Source: Crocinitomicaceae bacterium
Lineage (GTDB): Bacteria > Bacteroidota > Bacteroidia > Flavobacteriales_D > Crocinitomicaceae
Reading direction: 5' to 3'
NCBI GenBank assembly: GCA_015662935.1
Contig: DQTF01000036.1
Location: 1 to 18,430 of the forward strand
DNA: 18,430 nt
A model generated the notes under the pieces. The model did no database searches, was not told the origin of the DNA, and worked only from the letters and a program-made list of their open reading frames with translations. A program made the position numbers and the translations under genes. Positions 16,629 to 18,430 of the stretch are shown piece after piece. Position 1 is the first letter of the stretch, and each line of letters starts with the position of its first letter.

Positions 16629-17204
16629 TTATCTTTTCTTCATCGTGTTAATATTAAACCCTAAGCCAACAGAGATCATTAACTCATCAGCTCGTCCATT
16701 AATTCTATCTAGATTAAGAACTGTTGTATTGTAGTAAGTCGCTTCAGCAAAGAAGTTGAAGAACTTCCACACATAATAAGTAACTCCAGCTTTGATTGCA
16801 AAAGATGGCTCAAAATGAAACGGATGATCTCCGTTAACATCTATATCAGCATTTAACTGACTTACCGAAAAACTTGGAGCAAAACCTAAGTAACTATCAA
16901 AATTCCCAATTGGTGCATGTAACTGAATTCCCAAAGATGCTCTAATACTATTCTTGAAAAAAGGAGAAAGTTCAGGGCTTTTTGCCCCCACCAAATAATG
17001 TGCTTCTGAACGAATACTCAGATGCTTATTCAAATATCCTTCTAACAGACCTGTTACATAATAATTAGTTGTTGTATTGTTCAACATATACGATGGAGAA
17101 AAAGTCATTGTTGACCTCATTAGTCCTGGTCTAATATACGTTTCCTGCTGTGCCGTTCCGTTTAACGCAACTAAACACAATGCGATTATCATTCCTCTTA
17201 CCAT
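16629..17204 (-). CDS. Small outer-membrane beta-barrel-like protein, second of a pair
   Basis: This 191-residue protein has a signal peptide (MVRGMIIALCLVALNGTAQ, cleavage near QQE) followed by alternating hydrophobic/polar strands typical of a small barrel of about eight strands, for example 'YYVTGLLEGYLNKHLSIRSEAHYLVGA' and 'ELMISVGLGFNINTM'. The protein ends in MKKR rather than an aromatic residue, so the usual C-terminal barrel signal is not obvious. Its ATG overlaps the end of the upstream barrel gene by 7 bp, indicating a translationally coupled pair. No enzyme motif is visible. A general 'outer membrane beta-barrel' family assignment is the most that can be supported; the substrate or partner is unknown. 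Confidence 0.82.
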   Translation of the reverse strand: MVRGMIIALCLVALNGTAQQETYIRPGLMRSTMTFSPSYMLNNTTTNYYVTGLLEGYLNKHLSIRSEAHYLVGAKSPELSPFFKNSIRASLGIQLHAPIGNFDSYLGFAPSFSVSQLNADIDVNGDHPFHFEPSFAIKAGVTYYVWKFFNFFAEATYYNTTVLNLDRINGRADELMISVGLGFNINTMKKR

Positions 17205-17812
17205 AAATCTGCAATTTTATAATTAATACCAATATGAAATAATAAATGCCCTTCTAGACCTGCACCTTTGTGCTTTTCATATTCTAAATTCCCATTTCTA
17301 ACTTCCGCATGAATATCTTCTCCTAAATGGATCATATATTGAGAAACAAAAGTTAAATCCATTCGCTCCGTTAAATTGTAATGAAAACCACCCCCCATTT
17401 GTATTGCTGAACTTCCTCGTGTTATAGAATTGCTTAGATTAGCATTCTCTGTCAGTTTTGTATAATCAAAACAATGAGCTGCCATGACAAATGGTTTAAT
17501 TTTAGGTGTTCTTTTCTTTGTTAAGTAATACATCACACTCCAGCCGATGTGATAATCCGTCCTCGTAGAAAGCTCATTGGAAGAACCTCTAATGTAATCG
17601 GCATACCAACTGGTATTAATTCTATCAGAAAGTTGAATCATAAATTGACCACCCAACCCTGTTCCTATATTACTGAGTTCACCGCCATTAAATGTACTTA
17701 TGGTAGTTCGAATTCCGGTAGAAAAAATGCCGCTTTGCGTTTTTTTGATGTTGAGTGGCTGGCTATTTCCGAAGAACGGAAACAGTACGATCACTAGGAG
17801 AGTTTTTTTCAT
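17198..17812 (-). CDS. Small outer-membrane beta-barrel-like protein, first of a pair
   Basis: This 204-residue protein starts with a signal peptide (MKKTLLVIVLFPFFGNSQ) and continues with strand-like repeats such as 'NIGTGLGGQFMIQLSDRINTSWYADYIRG', 'IGWSVMYYLTKKRTPKIKPFVMAAHCF' and 'MGGGFHYNLTERMDLTFVSQYMIHLGE'. These fit an OmpA-N-terminal or OmpW-like barrel of about eight strands. It ends with a Trp (IADLW), consistent with the aromatic C-terminal residue of barrels recognised by BAM. It is the first gene of a two-gene unit with the next barrel protein (7-bp overlap). The two look alike in plan but not clearly in sequence. I found no good promoter in the A/T-rich 167 bp upstream. Function is unknown. 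Confidence 0.84.
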   Translation of the reverse strand: MKKTLLVIVLFPFFGNSQPLNIKKTQSGIFSTGIRTTISTFNGGELSNIGTGLGGQFMIQLSDRINTSWYADYIRGSSNELSTRTDYHIGWSVMYYLTKKRTPKIKPFVMAAHCFDYTKLTENANLSNSITRGSSAIQMGGGFHYNLTERMDLTFVSQYMIHLGEDIHAEVRNGNLEYEKHKGAGLEGHLLFHIGINYKIADLW

Positions 17813-17921
17813 TTTCTATAATTTTATTGGTTAGAGAGATAACGTTAAAGGATGTTAATTTATTATGCATGCCTAGCTTATTCTTGAAAAAATCATAAAA
17901 CCAATTAATAAAAGACATAAA

Positions 17922-17955
17922 AAAAGGGATTCAAACTTACGCTTGAATCCCTTTT
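17922..17955 (-). terminator. Intrinsic terminator after the 17980-18399 gene
   Basis: A perfect 13-bp stem, AAAAGGGATTCAA (17922-17934) with TTGAATCCCTTTT (17943-17955), encloses an 8-nt loop. On the minus strand it is followed by an unbroken run of T that begins in the stem and continues to 17919. It lies 24 bp beyond the stop at 17980 and is oriented to end that transcript. Confidence 0.9.
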
Positions 17956-17979
17956 ACTGGTTGAACTCTATTTTATTTA

Positions 17980-18399
17980 TTACTTAAAGAAATTCACATA
18001 GGATTTCTTGGTATCAATGTGAACTTTCTCAGGAAACTCCGCATGAATTATCAATTTATTTTGGTGATGATGTTCCAATGCTTCCAGTTTTTTCCTTGCT
18101 AAAAGCATAACTGTTGAGTTTCCATGATGATCCATTTTATCTAAAATTGTCTCTCCATTAAAATCACATTGCCAGTGCGTTTCTTTACAATTTTCCTTAT
18201 ACGCAATTTCAACAGTTGGTACTGCATAATAATCATGCTCCCCTATTCCTTCTAAGTCAAAAAGTAATCTTAAAAAACCTCCTTCTAACACCAAGTTCTC
18301 ATCAGTAATACCTAATTCATTTAAAGAAATCTTCCCAGCTGTTGGAGAGGTAAACTTCACTTGTACTTCTCCTTGATTTATTTCAATTAATTGTCCCAT
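17980..18399 (-). CDS. Unrecognised cytoplasmic protein, histidine-rich in places
   Basis: I do not recognise this 139-residue protein. It has no signal peptide or membrane segment and begins MGQLIEINQGEVQVKFTSP. Features to note are Cys residues in NCKETHWQC, and two histidine clusters, DHHGNST and EHHHQNK, which could bind metal or just be surface residues. The acidic character (DLEGIGEHDYY and similar) points to a soluble protein. The ATG at 18399 has no Shine-Dalgarno, as elsewhere here; a near -7 box TATCTTTA lies 17 nt upstream at 18417-18424, at the edge of the window. A strong terminator follows, so it is probably a single-gene unit. No function can be assigned from the sequence. Confidence 0.8.
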   Translation of the reverse strand: MGQLIEINQGEVQVKFTSPTAGKISLNELGITDENLVLEGGFLRLLFDLEGIGEHDYYAVPTVEIAYKENCKETHWQCDFNGETILDKMDHHGNSTVMLLARKKLEALEHHHQNKLIIHAEFPEKVHIDTKKSYVNFFK

Positions 18400-18416
18400 A
18401 GTTGTTTTTTTTACTT

Positions 18417-18424
18417 TAAAGATA
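18417..18424 (-). promoter_or_regulatory. Weak -7 box for the 17980-18399 gene
   Basis: The minus strand reads TATCTTTA, one mismatch from TAnnTTTG, 17 nt before the start codon. The -33 region is cut off by the window edge, so it cannot be judged further. Confidence 0.25.
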
Positions 18425-18430
18425 CACTTG

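Noticed and set aside
17826..17905. ATTGGTT / AACCAAT inverted repeat upstream of the barrel genes
   Set aside because: Seven base pairs separated by over 60 nt in A/T-rich DNA, with a shifted extension; likely chance.
1..18430. CRISPR arrays, tRNA or rRNA genes, transposase or phage genes, toxin-antitoxin or defence systems
   Set aside because: Looked for on both strands: no spaced repeats, no cloverleaf or rRNA sequence, and no protein with the relevant motifs.

Overview
The window reads as chromosomal DNA from a member of the Bacteroidota, most likely a Flavobacteriales-type marine or freshwater bacterium. The evidence is low G+C (by eye, roughly one third), absence of Shine-Dalgarno sequences, several good matches to the Bacteroidota -7 promoter box TAnnTTTG, a TamL-type lipoprotein version of TamA, and a phylum-typical fbaA-accD pair. 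The family cannot be fixed from sequence alone. No plasmid, phage, transposase, CRISPR, tRNA or rRNA signal was seen; most of the window is housekeeping and cell-envelope DNA.

Layout. 1-1626 (minus): an operon of fbaA (class II fructose-bisphosphate aldolase) followed by accD (acetyl-CoA carboxylase carboxyltransferase beta subunit), which is cut by the left edge. 1866-4145 (plus): a UvrD/PcrA helicase behind a good Bacteroidota promoter, followed by a small exported protein (4214-4795) with a tentative DUF3298/RsiV-like look. Its stop codon overlaps that of the convergent tamL gene (4792-7449, minus). tamL is divergent from a TrmH/SpoU RNA methyltransferase (7485-8204), whose best promoter lies inside the start of tamL. 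8278-10585: a two-component system, a membrane histidine kinase overlapping an OmpR/PhoB-type regulator by 8 bp. 10684-13828: a compact three-gene set of Wzz-like chain-length regulator, O-antigen ligase/polymerase-like membrane protein, and an exported protein of unknown function. 13933-16500: ftsK, the chromosome translocase.

16501-16628 between ftsK and the convergent gene pair holds a 118-bp element bounded by perfect 15-bp inverted repeats. It is the most unusual non-coding structure here and resembles a miniature inverted-repeat element or a large bidirectional terminator. 16629-17812 (minus): two overlapping genes for small outer-membrane beta-barrel-like proteins. 17980-18399 (minus): an unrecognised cytoplasmic protein with a strong intrinsic terminator downstream.

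How the genes fit together: the envelope theme recurs (TamL, Wzz-like/ligase pair, two barrels, two small exported proteins), next to replication and repair (UvrD, FtsK) and core metabolism (FbaA, AccD). The two-component system lies directly upstream of the polysaccharide genes, so it may control them, but this is inference from adjacency only. I did not find a convincing new multi-gene system. The observations most worth following are the inverted-repeat element, the -7 boxes placed 17-19 nt before several start codons (often with the variant TAnnTTCG), and the unassigned exported protein in the polysaccharide set.
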